35,191 nt of DNA from Candidatus Tayloriibacteriota bacterium (GTDB lineage: Bacteria; Patescibacteriota; Minisyncoccia; Phycocordibacterales; UBA10002), in assembly GCA_009694955.1 (NCBI GenBank), contig SIBZ01000006.1, forward strand, positions 1 through 35,191. Reading direction: 5' to 3'. Below the pieces are notes generated by a model, which saw only the letters and a list, made by a program, of their open reading frames with translations, did not search any database and was not told the origin of the DNA. A program made the translations under genes and the position numbers. Position 1 is the first letter of the stretch, and the number at the start of each line of letters is the position of its first letter. Positions 1 to 8,193 of the stretch are shown here, in pieces.

Positions 1-373
1 GTTTTGCGAAATCCTTTCCCCAAAAAATAGTTTTCGCAAAACCGAGTCCGCATTAGTCCCGCCGAGGCTCTGCGAGGCGGTGGCGGGGCTGATTCATTCG
101 TTCAGTTTCCGCTCGAAAAAAGTTCGCGCAAAGTGTATAATTACAGCACCAAAATAGAACTAGACGGTTTTTTAGAAGCCAAAATGCGGGACGCGCGAAG
201 CGCGTCCCAAGGATTCCCGCCGAATTCCCCAAACGAATTCAGAATTTTTGGCGCGCTTGCGCGCACTGATTTTTCGCCAAGGAGGAGGTTCGAAATCAGA
301 AGCTAGGAATTTGCTTTGTCCGAAAATACAAAAAGAATTTTTGTTGCGGAAATATTTTTGGTATACTAACTTT
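1..373. other. Intergenic region with hairpins, no convincing gene
   Basis: No reading frame here looks real. Visible structure: a 10-bp inverted repeat (1-10 with 33-42, GTTTTGCGAA / TTCGCAAAAC) and a perfect 9-bp hairpin with GAA loop at 188-208 (GGGACGCGC / GCGCGTCCC). A TATAAT hexamer occurs at about 137-142 without a good -35. A TATACT hexamer at 362-367 is a possible -10 for the recombinase downstream. This may be the flank of a mobile element; no end could be fixed. Confidence 0.5.
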
Positions 374-466
374 GCACACAATTATTAGTAGTTAATCGGC
401 AGGAATAGCTACATTGGTAACAATTTGATTAACGTTAAATTGTGTGCACCAGTGTAGCTATTCCTG
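374..466 (+). repeat. Nested inverted repeats in the recombinase leader
   Basis: Two nested inverted repeats end 14 bases before the recombinase ATG. The outer pair is GCACACAATT (374-383) with AATTGTGTGC (438-447). A second pair is 19 nt long with one mismatch: 400-418 (begins CAGGAATAGCTACA) and 448-466 (ends TGTAGCTATTCCTG). A short GTTAATC/GATTAAC pair lies between. The repeats interleave, so the arms are mutually exclusive in part. Serine recombinases often recombine at, or are regulated through, sites beside their own gene, so this could be a crossover site, an operator or an RNA switch. That role is inferred. Confidence 0.6.
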
Positions 467-480
467 TTCCAAAAATATAT

Positions 481-2037
481 ATGCAAAAATTCTTTTTGTA
501 TGCTCGCAAGTCCACTGATGTCGAGGACAAGCAGGTGTTATCTATCGAAGCGCAACTCACCGAATTGCGGGAGTATGCCAAGCGAGAGAATATCGAAATC
601 TCCGCCGAATTAGTGGAAAAACAATCTGCCAAAGTTCCAGGTCGTCCTATTTTTAATAAACTTCTCAATGACATCGAAAAATTCGGCGGAAGTATTCTCG
701 CATGGCATCCAGATCGTTTAGCCCGCAATTCGGTGGATGGTGGTCGGGTGATTTATCTCCTCGACACAGGGAAACTTGCGAGCCTGAAGTTTCCAACCTT
801 TTGGTGTGATTCCACATCACAAGGTAAATTTATGTTGAACATGGCTTTCGGGCAAAGCAAATACTATGTGGATTCTCTTTCCGAAAATACCAAAAGAGGA
901 CTTCGCCAAAAAGTTAGAATGGGTATATTTCCGAGCCAAGCGCCTTTGGGGTATCTCAACGATTCGAGAACAAAGACAATCGTGGTGGAAAAGAAAAAAT
1001 CTCGTATAGTGCGCTTGGCTTTTGAGAAATACACAAAAGGTAATATGCGATTGGAAGATGTGTCAAACTTTTTGGCGAAATCCGGCGCTACAACAAGAAC
1101 CGGAAAGAGAATCTCAAAAACAAAAGCGTCTTTTATCCTCTCAAATCCTTTTTACATCGGACTATTCAAATATGGTGGTGAAATCCACGAAGGAAAGCAC
1201 GAGCCAATCATTTCAAAGAAACTTTTTGATGAAGCACAGGAAATGTTGAAGTTTCGCGGACAACCCGAACGAAAACCACAGAACGAACCTCAACCATATT
1301 GCGGACTTATTTCCTGTGCTTCATGCGGAATGATGATAACTGCTGAAAACAAAACGAAGCGACAGAAAAATGGTAATGTTCATCACTATGTGTATTACAG
1401 ATGTACCAAGAAATCTAAAACGGTTAGATGTCCCGAAATGTCGCTTCGTTCTGAAAAACTAGATGAGCAGTTATCATCCTTAATCAAAAAAGTTTCTTTG
1501 CCCAAAGACTGGGCGGAGGAATTAAATCGTCTTGCTTTGCAAGACCACAAAAACTCCGCCCCGTCTTTGACTGCTTGTGTGGAAGAAAAAAAGAAAAAGA
1601 TTTCTTCTTTGTCGGAAAAGTTAGAGCGACTTCTTACGGGGTATCTTGACCAAGTAATTGACCAGCCAGACTACTGTTTACAAAAAGCTAAACTGCTTTC
1701 CGAAAAGAAGTCGCTCGAAGAAGAAATCTTTAACTTTTCACACAAGCAGAATGATTGGCTCGCACCTTTCCAAAACTGGCTAAAAGACGCTCAATCATTG
1801 GACAAAATTGCTTCTGATTCAGACCTTTTTGCGAAAAAGGTCTGTGCCAAAGAAATCTTTGGCTCGCACCTGCTTCTTGGCGAAAAAACAATCCGTCCCG
1901 CCGAAGGCGGGAATCCGAATTCATTGGCGAAAACGGACGAAACAGCGTGGGCGTGCCTACGGCACGCCCACTCCTTGGTTGGTTCTCAACCGCTAAGTTC
2001 CATTCTGGTGCCGAGGGAGGGACTTGAACCCTCATGA
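481..2037 (+). CDS. Large serine recombinase (resolvase/invertase family)
   Basis: DNA recombinase of the large serine family, which cuts and rejoins DNA through a covalent phosphoserine. The N-terminal catalytic domain has YARKS with the likely nucleophile Ser11 and the DRLARN motif at about residues 78-83. A recombinase domain follows (about 160-260), then a zinc ribbon with Cys pairs (CASC, YRC, RCP; about 280-330) and a Lys/Glu-rich coiled coil. I chose the ATG at 481 because family homology starts at MQKFF; an upstream ATG at 442 would add 13 unlikely residues inside the inverted repeats. No Shine-Dalgarno sequence is visible. Family-like sequence ends near FGSHLLLGEK. The last roughly 50 residues read through a perfect 11-bp palindrome (1947-1971) and 32 bases antisense into tRNA-Leu, ending REGLEPS, a typical antisense-tRNA translation. 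The frame therefore looks extended after insertion beside the tRNA. About 518 residues. Confidence 0.92.
   Translation: MQKFFLYARKSTDVEDKQVLSIEAQLTELREYAKRENIEISAELVEKQSAKVPGRPIFNKLLNDIEKFGGSILAWHPDRLARNSVDGGRVIYLLDTGKLASLKFPTFWCDSTSQGKFMLNMAFGQSKYYVDSLSENTKRGLRQKVRMGIFPSQAPLGYLNDSRTKTIVVEKKKSRIVRLAFEKYTKGNMRLEDVSNFLAKSGATTRTGKRISKTKASFILSNPFYIGLFKYGGEIHEGKHEPIISKKLFDEAQEMLKFRGQPERKPQNEPQPYCGLISCASCGMMITAENKTKRQKNGNVHHYVYYRCTKKSKTVRCPEMSLRSEKLDEQLSSLIKKVSLPKDWAEELNRLALQDHKNSAPSLTACVEEKKKKISSLSEKLERLLTGYLDQVIDQPDYCLQKAKLLSEKKSLEEEIFNFSHKQNDWLAPFQNWLKDAQSLDKIASDSDLFAKKVCAKEIFGSHLLLGEKTIRPAEGGNPNSLAKTDETAWACLRHAHSLVGSQPLSSILVPREGLEPS
1947..1971. terminator. Perfect 11-bp palindromic hairpin near recombinase end
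   Basis: GTGGGCGTGCC (1947-1957) and GGCACGCCCAC (1961-1971) flank a 3-base loop. It lies inside the recombinase frame but after the conserved domains, and 34 bases past the 3' end of tRNA-Leu on the minus strand. On the minus strand an interrupted T-rich stretch follows (GCTGTTTCGTCCGTTTT). It may end transcription of the tRNA unit, but the T-run is weak. Confidence 0.4.
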
Positions 2038-2092
2038 GATTGCTCTCGCTGCGACCTGAACGCAGTGCGTCTGCCAATTTCGCCACCTCGGC
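2006..2092 (-). tRNA. tRNA-Leu (anticodon CAG)
   Basis: A complete class II tRNA of 87 nt with encoded CCA. The acceptor arms GCCGAGG and CCTCGGC pair fully, the anticodon stem CTGCG/CGCAG encloses loop TTCAGGT (anticodon CAG), and there is a long variable arm and a T-loop TTCAAGT. It decodes CUG. The recombinase frame overlaps its 3' end by 32 bases in antisense, which suggests that the tRNA 3' end served as an integration target. It is last in a minus-strand unit behind tRNA-Ile and a structured spacer. Confidence 0.95.
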
Positions 2093-2193
2093 AAATTACA
2101 CGGGGTAACTATACCAATTCGCTATCTGCCCGACTAAAAGAGTATAGCTTTTTAGGGCCAATAATCAAACGAGGAGAAATTCATTCAGGTAAT

Positions 2194-2329
2194 GTGAGCG
2201 TGCCAGGACATTCGACTCTTACAGAGTCAGTACCCTGTTTGGATTTTTTCTTCGTTTAAGAAACTCGAAAAAATTCTCAAACAGGCTTCGAGTCCTGGAC
2301 GGAAGCGTCCCACGCTTCCTCACGCCCAC
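2194..2329 (-). ncRNA. Candidate structured RNA between two tRNAs
   Basis: This stretch folds almost completely on the minus strand. A 9-bp closing stem (GTGGGCGTG with CACGCTCAC) contains a G-U pair that would be an A-C mismatch on the plus strand, favouring minus-strand RNA. Inside lie an 8-bp hairpin GGAAGCGT/ACGCTTCC, a CCAGGAC/GTCCTGG helix extended by TCGA/TCGA, a CCTGTTTG/CAAACAGG helix, an A/T-rich helix, and a 6-bp hairpin GACTCT/AGAGTC at 2214-2228. It sits 21 bases after tRNA-Ile and would be co-transcribed with both tRNAs. I do not recognise SRP RNA, tmRNA, RNase P or 6S signatures. It could be a novel RNA, a decayed tRNA-like copy or a processing structure. Confidence 0.5.
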
Positions 2330-2350
2330 ACTCCTCACTTCGTTCGCCGG

Positions 2351-2424
2351 TGCGCGTGCCAGGACTCGAACCTGGGACCTCGTCATTATCAGTGACGCGC
2401 TCTAACCACCTGAGCTACACGCGC
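2351..2424 (-). tRNA. tRNA-Ile (anticodon GAT)
   Basis: A class I tRNA of 74 nt: acceptor GCGCGTG/CACGCGC, D arm TAGCTCAGGTGGTTAGAGCG, anticodon loop CTGATAA (anticodon GAT) and T arm CCAGG TTCGAGT CCTGG. The discriminator is A. The next bases are CCG rather than CCA, so CCA must be added after transcription. It is first in a minus-strand unit with a promoter 26-54 bases upstream. Confidence 0.95.
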
Positions 2425-2449
2425 GAATATGCACTATAAGCGCCCAAAG

Positions 2450-2478
2450 AATATAGCAAAAAGAGAGCATTACAGCAA
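2450..2478 (-). promoter_or_regulatory. Promoter for tRNA-Ile / structured RNA / tRNA-Leu unit
   Basis: On the minus strand TTGCTG (2473-2478) and TATATT (2450-2455) are 17 bp apart, which fits a sigma-70-type promoter. The predicted start lies about 19 bases before tRNA-Ile. Confidence 0.6.
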
Positions 2479-2497
2479 CAAAAAAGGTGGTGCGGAC

Positions 2498-2537
2498 AAA
2501 AAATTAGGCGTCGAGCGGACCGTAGTCGCTCGACGCC
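2498..2537 (-). terminator. Intrinsic terminator after the 98-residue gene
   Basis: An 11-bp stem, GGCGTCGAGCG (2507-2517) with CGCTCGACGCC (2527-2537), is followed on the minus strand by TAA and a run of six T. It stands 7 bases beyond the stop of the small membrane protein gene and supports that gene being transcribed. Confidence 0.85.
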
Positions 2538-2543
2538 GTAAAG

Positions 2544-2840
2544 TCATCCTCGAAAGTGGCAATACGCCGATATGACGACCATCATGACCATTGCTGAAGA
2601 TAACACAATGGCCATTCCGCGTTCAAACGGCGAGAGTTCTTCCCGCCAGAACTTTTTCCATTGAAACCAAGGCCACTTTACCTTGGGGAGCGGAGTTCTC
2701 GGCTGTTGGAGATGAAGAGGTACGGACAAGAACTCCGAACCTTCTTCTCGTCTCAAACCGGTAACTCGACGCTGTCCGTTCAGCCCGTGGGCCGAACCAT
2801 TCGTCTCTTCTGCCCTCACTTTGTGCACTTGTAAGTGCAT
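2544..2840 (-). CDS. Small protein with C-terminal membrane segment, unknown
   Basis: I do not recognise this 98-residue protein. The first 55 residues are polar and Arg-rich. A Trp/Lys-rich amphipathic stretch follows (KWPWFQWKKFWREE, about 54-67), then one hydrophobic helix (MAIVLSSAMVMMVVISAY, about 75-92) and a short HFRG tail, so it is probably a tail-anchored inner-membrane protein. It has a promoter about 80 bases upstream, AAAGGG 8 bases before the ATG, and a strong terminator just after the stop. An overlapping frame at 2623-2907 lacks this support. The gene stands alone between the tRNA unit and 16S. Its role is not known. Confidence 0.6.
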   Translation of the reverse strand: MHLQVHKVRAEETNGSAHGLNGQRRVTGLRREEGSEFLSVPLHLQQPRTPLPKVKWPWFQWKKFWREELSPFERGMAIVLSSAMVMMVVISAYCHFRG

Positions 2841-2899
2841 AGGTTTTACCCTTTCGTTTGGGGTTGCGGTTGAGCACTGTTTTTCTGTGCTCTCGAGAG

Positions 2900-2926
2900 A
2901 GTATCATATAAAGTAGTACGTGTCAA
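2900..2926 (-). promoter_or_regulatory. Promoter upstream of the 98-residue gene
   Basis: The minus strand carries a perfect TTGACA (2921-2926). The best -10 candidates are GATACT (2900-2905, 15-bp spacer) or a closer TATGAT. It lies directly after the 16S terminator and drives the small membrane protein gene. Confidence 0.55.
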
Positions 2927-2941
2927 TGTTTAGAGCACAGC

Positions 2942-2971
2942 AAAAAAACCGCCCATCTGGGCGGTTTTTTT
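2942..2971 (-). terminator. Terminator of the 16S rRNA transcript
   Basis: CCGCCCA/TGGGCGG stem with a 2-base loop, flanked by seven A and seven T, so it can act in both directions. It lies just beyond the 16S processing stem. Confidence 0.9.
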
Positions 2972-2984
2972 GCTCTACTATTCT

Positions 2985-3002
2985 CTATTCTGTTCCGTTC
3001 GC
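2985..3002 (-). repeat. 3' arm of the 16S precursor processing stem
   Basis: This arm (CTATTCTG then TGTTCCGTTCGC on the plus strand) is complementary to 4716-4727 and 4733-4740 on the other side of the 16S gene, with a 5-base bulge. Such stems bring the ends of pre-16S together for nuclease processing. The arms show that the 16S is transcribed on its own, without 23S. Confidence 0.75.
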
Positions 3003-3137
3003 ACGGCTCGTCACCCTTACGGGCAAGCGGCCTTTTACCAAGTCTTCCCTTAGTGCCAATCTGTTTAAGGTACCAGACAAACCATTGCACGCTCTATAGA
3101 GACGCACAATATCGACTCGTTCACCCCCAACCGAAGT

Positions 3138-4687
<1,550 letters not shown>

Positions 4688-4915
4688 ATCGTTCAAACTT
4701 GTGATTTGAGCAATCGCGAACGGAACAAAATACAGAATAGTATTACTACATTCTCTACAAAGTTCCTTAATGAGTTTGACCTTTCGCTAACTTGCCCGTC
4801 CCTTGATTAGAGGTCCGGGTGGAATTACTTTCAAATTAATAGACGTTAACTTGCGTTAACGTTCTCTACATTTCAATTGTCAAAGACCGCACTCTCTCTT
4901 TGTGAGTGCTGGACT
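4688..4915 (-). other. 16S rRNA 5' leader
   Basis: Transcribed spacer between the rRNA promoter and 16S. It carries the 5' arm of the processing stem (4716-4740) and an alternating TTAACG/CGTTAA segment near 4846-4862. No reading frame is credible here. Confidence 0.6.
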
Positions 4916-4943
4916 ATTATACTTATATAGAGAGCGGTGTCAA
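4916..4943 (-). promoter_or_regulatory. Consensus promoter of 16S rRNA
   Basis: Minus-strand TTGACA (4938-4943) and TATAAT (4916-4921), both perfect, 16 bp apart. It directly abuts the terminator of the gene upstream. Confidence 0.92.
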
Positions 4944-4973
4944 ACAAAAAGGAGGCTGTTCTGAACAACCCCC
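4944..4973 (-). terminator. Terminator of cimA
   Basis: On the minus strand an approximately 10-bp stem with two G-U pairs (GGGGGTTGTTC with AACAGCCTCC) is followed by TTTTTGTTT. It lies 25 bases after the cimA stop and touches the 16S promoter. Confidence 0.85.
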
Positions 4974-4997
4974 TTCTGAAACCACCTTTTCTGCCTC

Positions 4998-6569
4998 TTA
5001 GCTCAAAAGCGCATATTCTAGGCCGTCAATTAAGGCTTTGAGACTTGCCTTAATGACGTTCGGACCAACACCTATCGTAGTCCATCTACGATGACTCAAC
5101 CGGAACCCGATAAGGACCCTCGTTTTCGCGGCAGAACCAAGGCGATCTTTAATGATCCGGACTTGGTAATCCACCAACTGAACTTGCTTCAATTTAGGGA
5201 AACTGCGAGCGAGAGCTTTACGAAGCGCACTGTCGAGCGCGTTCACCGGCCCGTCACCGTCCGCAACGGCATGAAACTCCTTCTTTCCCATTCTGAGTTT
5301 CACCGTAGCAGTACATTCATCAGACGTACCTGTTGCAGCCAATGAACCGTCCCCTGCAAGTACGACGTTGTACTTTGATACAGTGAATGGCAGCGTACGT
5401 TTTGAAACGGCCTGCCGAAACAAAAGAAACAGTGACGCACCTGCTTCCCGATAACTGTACCCGAGCGCCTCCTGCCGTTTAACCGCATCAAGCACCAAGC
5501 CGAATTTCTCTTTGCGAATCCGAAGACCTAAGTTTTTCGCCATGAGGGCAATGCTGGCTTTTCCTGATTGTCCGCTCACGATAATGGTACTCCTGTTTCC
5601 CACGTGTTCGGGATCAATATGTTGGTAGCTGTTCGCGTTGAGGCCGACTGCATGCGCGTGCCGACCACCGTTGTGGCTGAAGACTAAGTCCCCGAAGAAA
5701 GGACGGCGAGGGTTGCTTTGCATATCGCCAAGTTCATCCACAAACTGTGACAGTTCCGTGAACCTACGAAGTGAACGTGCCGGAAGACAGTGATATCCCA
5801 TTTTCAATTGCAGATTGGCAGCCGCTTCAAGCAAAGACAGATTGGTTCCACGCTCACCGTAACCGTTGATGGTCCCTTGCACCTGCCTCGCCCCTGCTTC
5901 TACCGCCGCAAGAGCGTTGGCCGTTGCAATACCGCAGTCGTTGTGCGGATGAATTCCAACCTCACAGCCGGGAAGTAACTGCACAGCCTCTCGTGTAACC
6001 TTGGCGATTTCCCGAGGAAGTGTGCCACCGTTGGTGTCGCAGAGAATAACTGCCTCCGCTCCGGCTTCCCGAGCCGCACACCACGTTGCGCGAGCATATT
6101 CAGCGTCGTACTTGAATCCATCAAAGCCGTGTTCAGCATCATAGAAGACCGTCCTCCCTTTTGCTCGTAGGTAGGCAACCGTATCCGTAATCATTCGCAG
6201 ATTTTCCTCGGGAGAACAACGAAGCACATTCTGCACCTGCCAAAGCGAGGACTTGCCGTAGATGGTAATAATCGGCGTCTTGGCACGAAGAAGCGCTTGT
6301 ACCTGCGGGTCACTTTCCACTTTCAGATTTTTACCCCCCGTCGAACCAAATGCGGCCACCTTGATACGACTGAATGTGTGTCGAGCTGCAAGGGTAAAGA
6401 ATTCATCGCTTTCCGCATTTGCACCCGGCCATCCCCCTTCGAAGTAGTGGAAGCCCATCGCATCCAAACGTACTGCGAGCTTAAATTTCCTTTTGCCGGG
6501 AAGTTTAAACTCCGCATCTTGCGTCCCATCCCGCCCTGTCACGTCATAGAGTTTGACTAAGATTTTCAT
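4998..6569 (-). CDS. cimA: Citramalate synthase
   Basis: An acyltransferase of the LeuA/CimA/homocitrate synthase family. CimA condenses pyruvate with acetyl-CoA to citramalate, the entry to the threonine-independent isoleucine route. The TIM-barrel domain shows the metal and catalytic features of the family: TGRDGTQ (11-17), EGGWPG (44-49, typical of CimA), the HPHND metal motif (207-211) and GYGERG (236-241). The C-terminal part from about residue 390 fits the LeuA dimer/regulatory domain that binds the feedback inhibitor. The 523-residue length is normal for the family. No Shine-Dalgarno sequence precedes the ATG. Upstream lie an Ile-rich leader peptide and a terminator, so Ile-tRNA supply probably controls it. 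CPR genomes usually lack amino-acid synthesis, which makes this gene notable. Distinction from 2-isopropylmalate synthase rests on the CimA-like N-terminus. Confidence 0.9.
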   Translation of the reverse strand: MKILVKLYDVTGRDGTQDAEFKLPGKRKFKLAVRLDAMGFHYFEGGWPGANAESDEFFTLAARHTFSRIKVAAFGSTGGKNLKVESDPQVQALLRAKTPIITIYGKSSLWQVQNVLRCSPEENLRMITDTVAYLRAKGRTVFYDAEHGFDGFKYDAEYARATWCAAREAGAEAVILCDTNGGTLPREIAKVTREAVQLLPGCEVGIHPHNDCGIATANALAAVEAGARQVQGTINGYGERGTNLSLLEAAANLQLKMGYHCLPARSLRRFTELSQFVDELGDMQSNPRRPFFGDLVFSHNGGRHAHAVGLNANSYQHIDPEHVGNRSTIIVSGQSGKASIALMAKNLGLRIRKEKFGLVLDAVKRQEALGYSYREAGASLFLLFRQAVSKRTLPFTVSKYNVVLAGDGSLAATGTSDECTATVKLRMGKKEFHAVADGDGPVNALDSALRKALARSFPKLKQVQLVDYQVRIIKDRLGSAAKTRVLIGFRLSHRRWTTIGVGPNVIKASLKALIDGLEYALLS

Positions 6570-6648
6570 ATGTAAAAGACCAAACGTCTCTTCTCGTCCC
6601 CTGTTTGCTCAGTACCGTTATTGAATCGTCTCCACACGGAGCATCCAT

Positions 6649-6685
6649 AACGAAAAGTGAGCGCTTCGGGGCGAAGAGCTCACTT
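6649..6685 (-). terminator. Attenuator terminator 1 (before cimA)
   Basis: AAGTGAGC pairs with GCTCACTT (6655-6662 with 6678-6685), and CTTCG with CGAAG above a one-base mismatch. TTTTCGTT follows on the minus strand. The 5' arm can alternatively pair with leader 1: GGAGA (6735-6739) with TCTTC, and GCTCGT (6725-6730) with GTGAGC, 11 pairs in all around a TTTT bulge. That would be the antiterminator. Confidence 0.85.
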
Positions 6686-6712
6686 GTATTCGTTTCTTAC
6701 TTTTGGGATTAG

Positions 6713-6793
6713 TTAGAAGCGCGCACGAGCAAAATCTCCACCGGTTGAGCCGGTAATAATAATGCTAATAGCGATAATCGCGCTTTGTGTCAT
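6713..6793 (-). CDS. Ile-rich leader peptide 1 (attenuator of cimA)
   Basis: A 26-codon open frame from ATG to TAA that starts MTQSAIIAISIII and ends GGDFARARF. Six of residues 6-13 are isoleucine, matching the isoleucine route of the downstream cimA. In classical attenuation the ribosome stalls at such codons when the charged tRNA is scarce, which frees the following segment to form an antiterminator. Here the codons for GGD can pair with the terminator arm. An ACCGG/CCGGT hairpin inside the frame could be the competing pause hairpin. The promoter predicts transcription to start about 3 bases before the ATG, so translation would be leaderless. Three similar leaders lie upstream at 7975, 11522 and 12034. 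Confidence 0.85.
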   Translation of the reverse strand: MTQSAIIAISIIITGSTGGDFARARF

Positions 6794-6802
6794 CGTTCTT
6801 GT

Positions 6803-6830
6803 ATCCTACACCCGCCGAGAAAACTGTCAA
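6803..6830 (-). promoter_or_regulatory. Promoter of leader 1 / cimA
   Basis: Minus-strand TTGACA (6825-6830) and TAGGAT (6803-6808), 16-bp spacer. The expected start of transcription is near 6796, 3 bases before the leader ATG. Confidence 0.8.
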
Positions 6831-6831
6831 C

Positions 6832-6862
6832 AAAAAGCCGCCGATTCACGATGAATCGGCGG
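6832..6862 (-). terminator. Terminator of the 319-residue gene
   Basis: A perfect 11-bp stem CCGCCGATTCA/TGAATCGGCGG with a 3-base loop and CTTTTTG after it on the minus strand, 22 bases past the stop. It isolates the cimA unit from the gene upstream. Confidence 0.9.
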
Positions 6863-6884
6863 TGGTGAAAGAACTCTGTGGGAA

Positions 6885-7844
6885 TTACTGTCCCTCAAAC
6901 ATCTGTTCTTCTAGCAAGGAGTGTTCGAGTTTGTCAGGGTCGAACTCGTCTCCTTCGAAGCGTCTGCGACCGCCAAAGAGCCGCGACATTTCGTTGAAGG
7001 CTCGTTTCCATGTGGTGACTTCATCGCACTCGTTCAGAATCTCGGCAACATGATTTATTCTTGCAGCCCTTCTCGGACGAAGCCATACTTCCTTTCGCAC
7101 AGCGGAGATAAAAATGGCGCTCTTGTTCCCGCGAGCCAGCCATACCTCAATGGTAGGAATGGGGCCACAATTTCTGCGCTCCGCGTTCAGGGCGTCCGGA
7201 GTAATATCCTCCTCACCTTGTTTTTTCGCTCTATTTTTCATAAGAGTAGGAAAATGTGCAAAGGTGTTCCAGTAATCACAGAGTAAGAGTTCCGGTTCCG
7301 GATAGAGCGGCTCAAGTTCCCAGTACGTCTGGAATAAGAATGAGAGTGGCTTCTCGTTCCAATTGATTTCTCTCTCGTCATCAAGATTCCAGACATCCAG
7401 GATGACTTTCCCCGCGGCTGTTTTTTCGAGAACAAACACCGCCGCGTATAGGCCATCGGCTATATCGCAAGGGGTATGCCCGATGATGATTCGGTCTCCT
7501 GCTTCGAGCCTAGAGGCGTATTCGATAGCGAACTGCACTCCGACCTGCACGTCGGTGAGGGAAAGCATTTTTTGAACTGCCTGCTTTGTAATCTCTCCAT
7601 ACGTCGGATAGCGAGACCCACTATGTAAGAACCAAATATCCAGCCTTTCAGGAAGGATTATGGCGAATCTTCGCTCATAGATTGGAGGCCTGATAACCAG
7701 TTTCGGTGAACTGATAAGCTTCCGTGAGTCTTCGGTAAGCTCAATAGAATGCTCTGCGAGCTTACCCATGATGGTGAGCGGTAGAAGCGGTTGTACACTT
7801 CCATGCCGAAGCCTTATCGGTAATCCGATTGTTGGTAGTTTCAT
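6885..7844 (-). CDS. Unknown protein under a branched-chain attenuator
   Basis: I do not recognise this 319-residue protein. It has no signal peptide or clear membrane segment and looks soluble, with a mixed alpha/beta pattern (IIIGHTPCDIADGLYAAVFVLE, residues about 118-140, then VILDVWNLDD). The C-terminal part is basic then acidic (SRLFGGRRRFEGDEFDPDKLE). It has its own attenuator, with leader 2 (Leu, Ile and Val codons) and terminator 2 upstream, and its own terminator. It therefore forms a single-gene unit between leuA and cimA, and a role tied to branched-chain amino acid supply is a fair inference. The ATG at 7844 has CAACGAAACAACGGAA before it, similar to the leader of the 440-residue gene. 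No enzyme motif was found. Confidence 0.75.
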   Translation of the reverse strand: MKLPTIGLPIRLRHGSVQPLLPLTIMGKLAEHSIELTEDSRKLISSPKLVIRPPIYERRFAIILPERLDIWFLHSGSRYPTYGEITKQAVQKMLSLTDVQVGVQFAIEYASRLEAGDRIIIGHTPCDIADGLYAAVFVLEKTAAGKVILDVWNLDDEREINWNEKPLSFLFQTYWELEPLYPEPELLLCDYWNTFAHFPTLMKNRAKKQGEEDITPDALNAERRNCGPIPTIEVWLARGNKSAIFISAVRKEVWLRPRRAARINHVAEILNECDEVTTWKRAFNEMSRLFGGRRRFEGDEFDPDKLEHSLLEEQMFEGQ

Positions 7845-7921
7845 TTCCGTTGTTTCGTTGTCAAAGAGCTAACGCTCTTTCATCCCCTATTCCTTTTTCC
7901 TCGCTTCGTTATGAAGTAAAA

Positions 7922-7950
7922 GAAAACCAACTCCCGGGGTGGAGAGTTGG
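7922..7950 (-). terminator. Attenuator terminator 2 (before the 319-residue gene)
   Basis: CCAACTC/GAGTTGG stem, extended by T-G and C-G pairs, then TTTTCTTTT on the minus strand. Its 5' arm contains TCTCCACC (7938-7945), a perfect 8-nt complement of GGTGGAGA in leader 2 (8012-8019). A further hairpin AAAGAGC/GCTCTTT follows at 7863-7880. Confidence 0.88.
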
Positions 7951-7974
7951 CTTTTGCTTACTTAAAACTGTAAT

Positions 7975-8073
7975 TTACTGATTTACATTTTTTAAATATG
8001 CACAGGCAAAATCTCCACCGTTTTTTAGAACGAGGATAATTAGCCCAATCAGATTTTGTATTTTGTTTTGCAT
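7975..8073 (-). CDS. Leu/Ile/Val leader peptide 2 (attenuator)
   Basis: A 32-codon frame with the central run NLIGLIILVL, then GGDFACAYL and a polar tail. The control codons mix Leu, Ile and Val, unlike the Ile-only leader 1. Bases coding GGDF (GGTGGAGATTTTGC, 14 nt) are identical to those in leader 1. GGTGGAGA pairs perfectly with the 5' arm of terminator 2, and a CGTT/AACG hairpin inside the frame could compete. Start MQ is shared with leaders 3 and 4. A weak AAGAAT -10 lies 10 bases before the ATG, with no good -35, so the promoter is uncertain. Confidence 0.82.
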   Translation of the reverse strand: MQNKIQNLIGLIILVLKNGGDFACAYLKNVNQ

Positions 8074-8124
8074 ATATTTCCGCATTCTTTTTCGTCCCGA
8101 CAAATCGGAACGAAATTCGATAGA

Positions 8125-8171
8125 AGAAAAAATCGTATCCAGCAGAGAGTCGCTTGCGCGAACCTCTCTGC
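8125..8171 (-). terminator. Probable terminator of leuA
   Basis: GCAGAGAG (8142-8149) pairs with CTCTCTGC (8164-8171), with an inner TCGC/GCGA. A T-run (GATTTTTTC) follows about 10 bases later on the minus strand, a longer gap than usual. It lies 22 bases past the leuA stop. Confidence 0.6.
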
Positions 8172-8193
8172 CAGACCGATGTGTTTTGTTCCC

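Noticed and set aside
172-381. A 69-residue minus-strand open frame
   Set aside because: It spans the GGGACGCGC hairpin and has low-quality composition, no promoter and no recognisable protein features.
2623-2907. An alternative 94-residue frame overlapping the 98-residue gene
   Set aside because: It lacks a good start context and a membrane or domain pattern, and it ends inside the other frame, away from the terminator.
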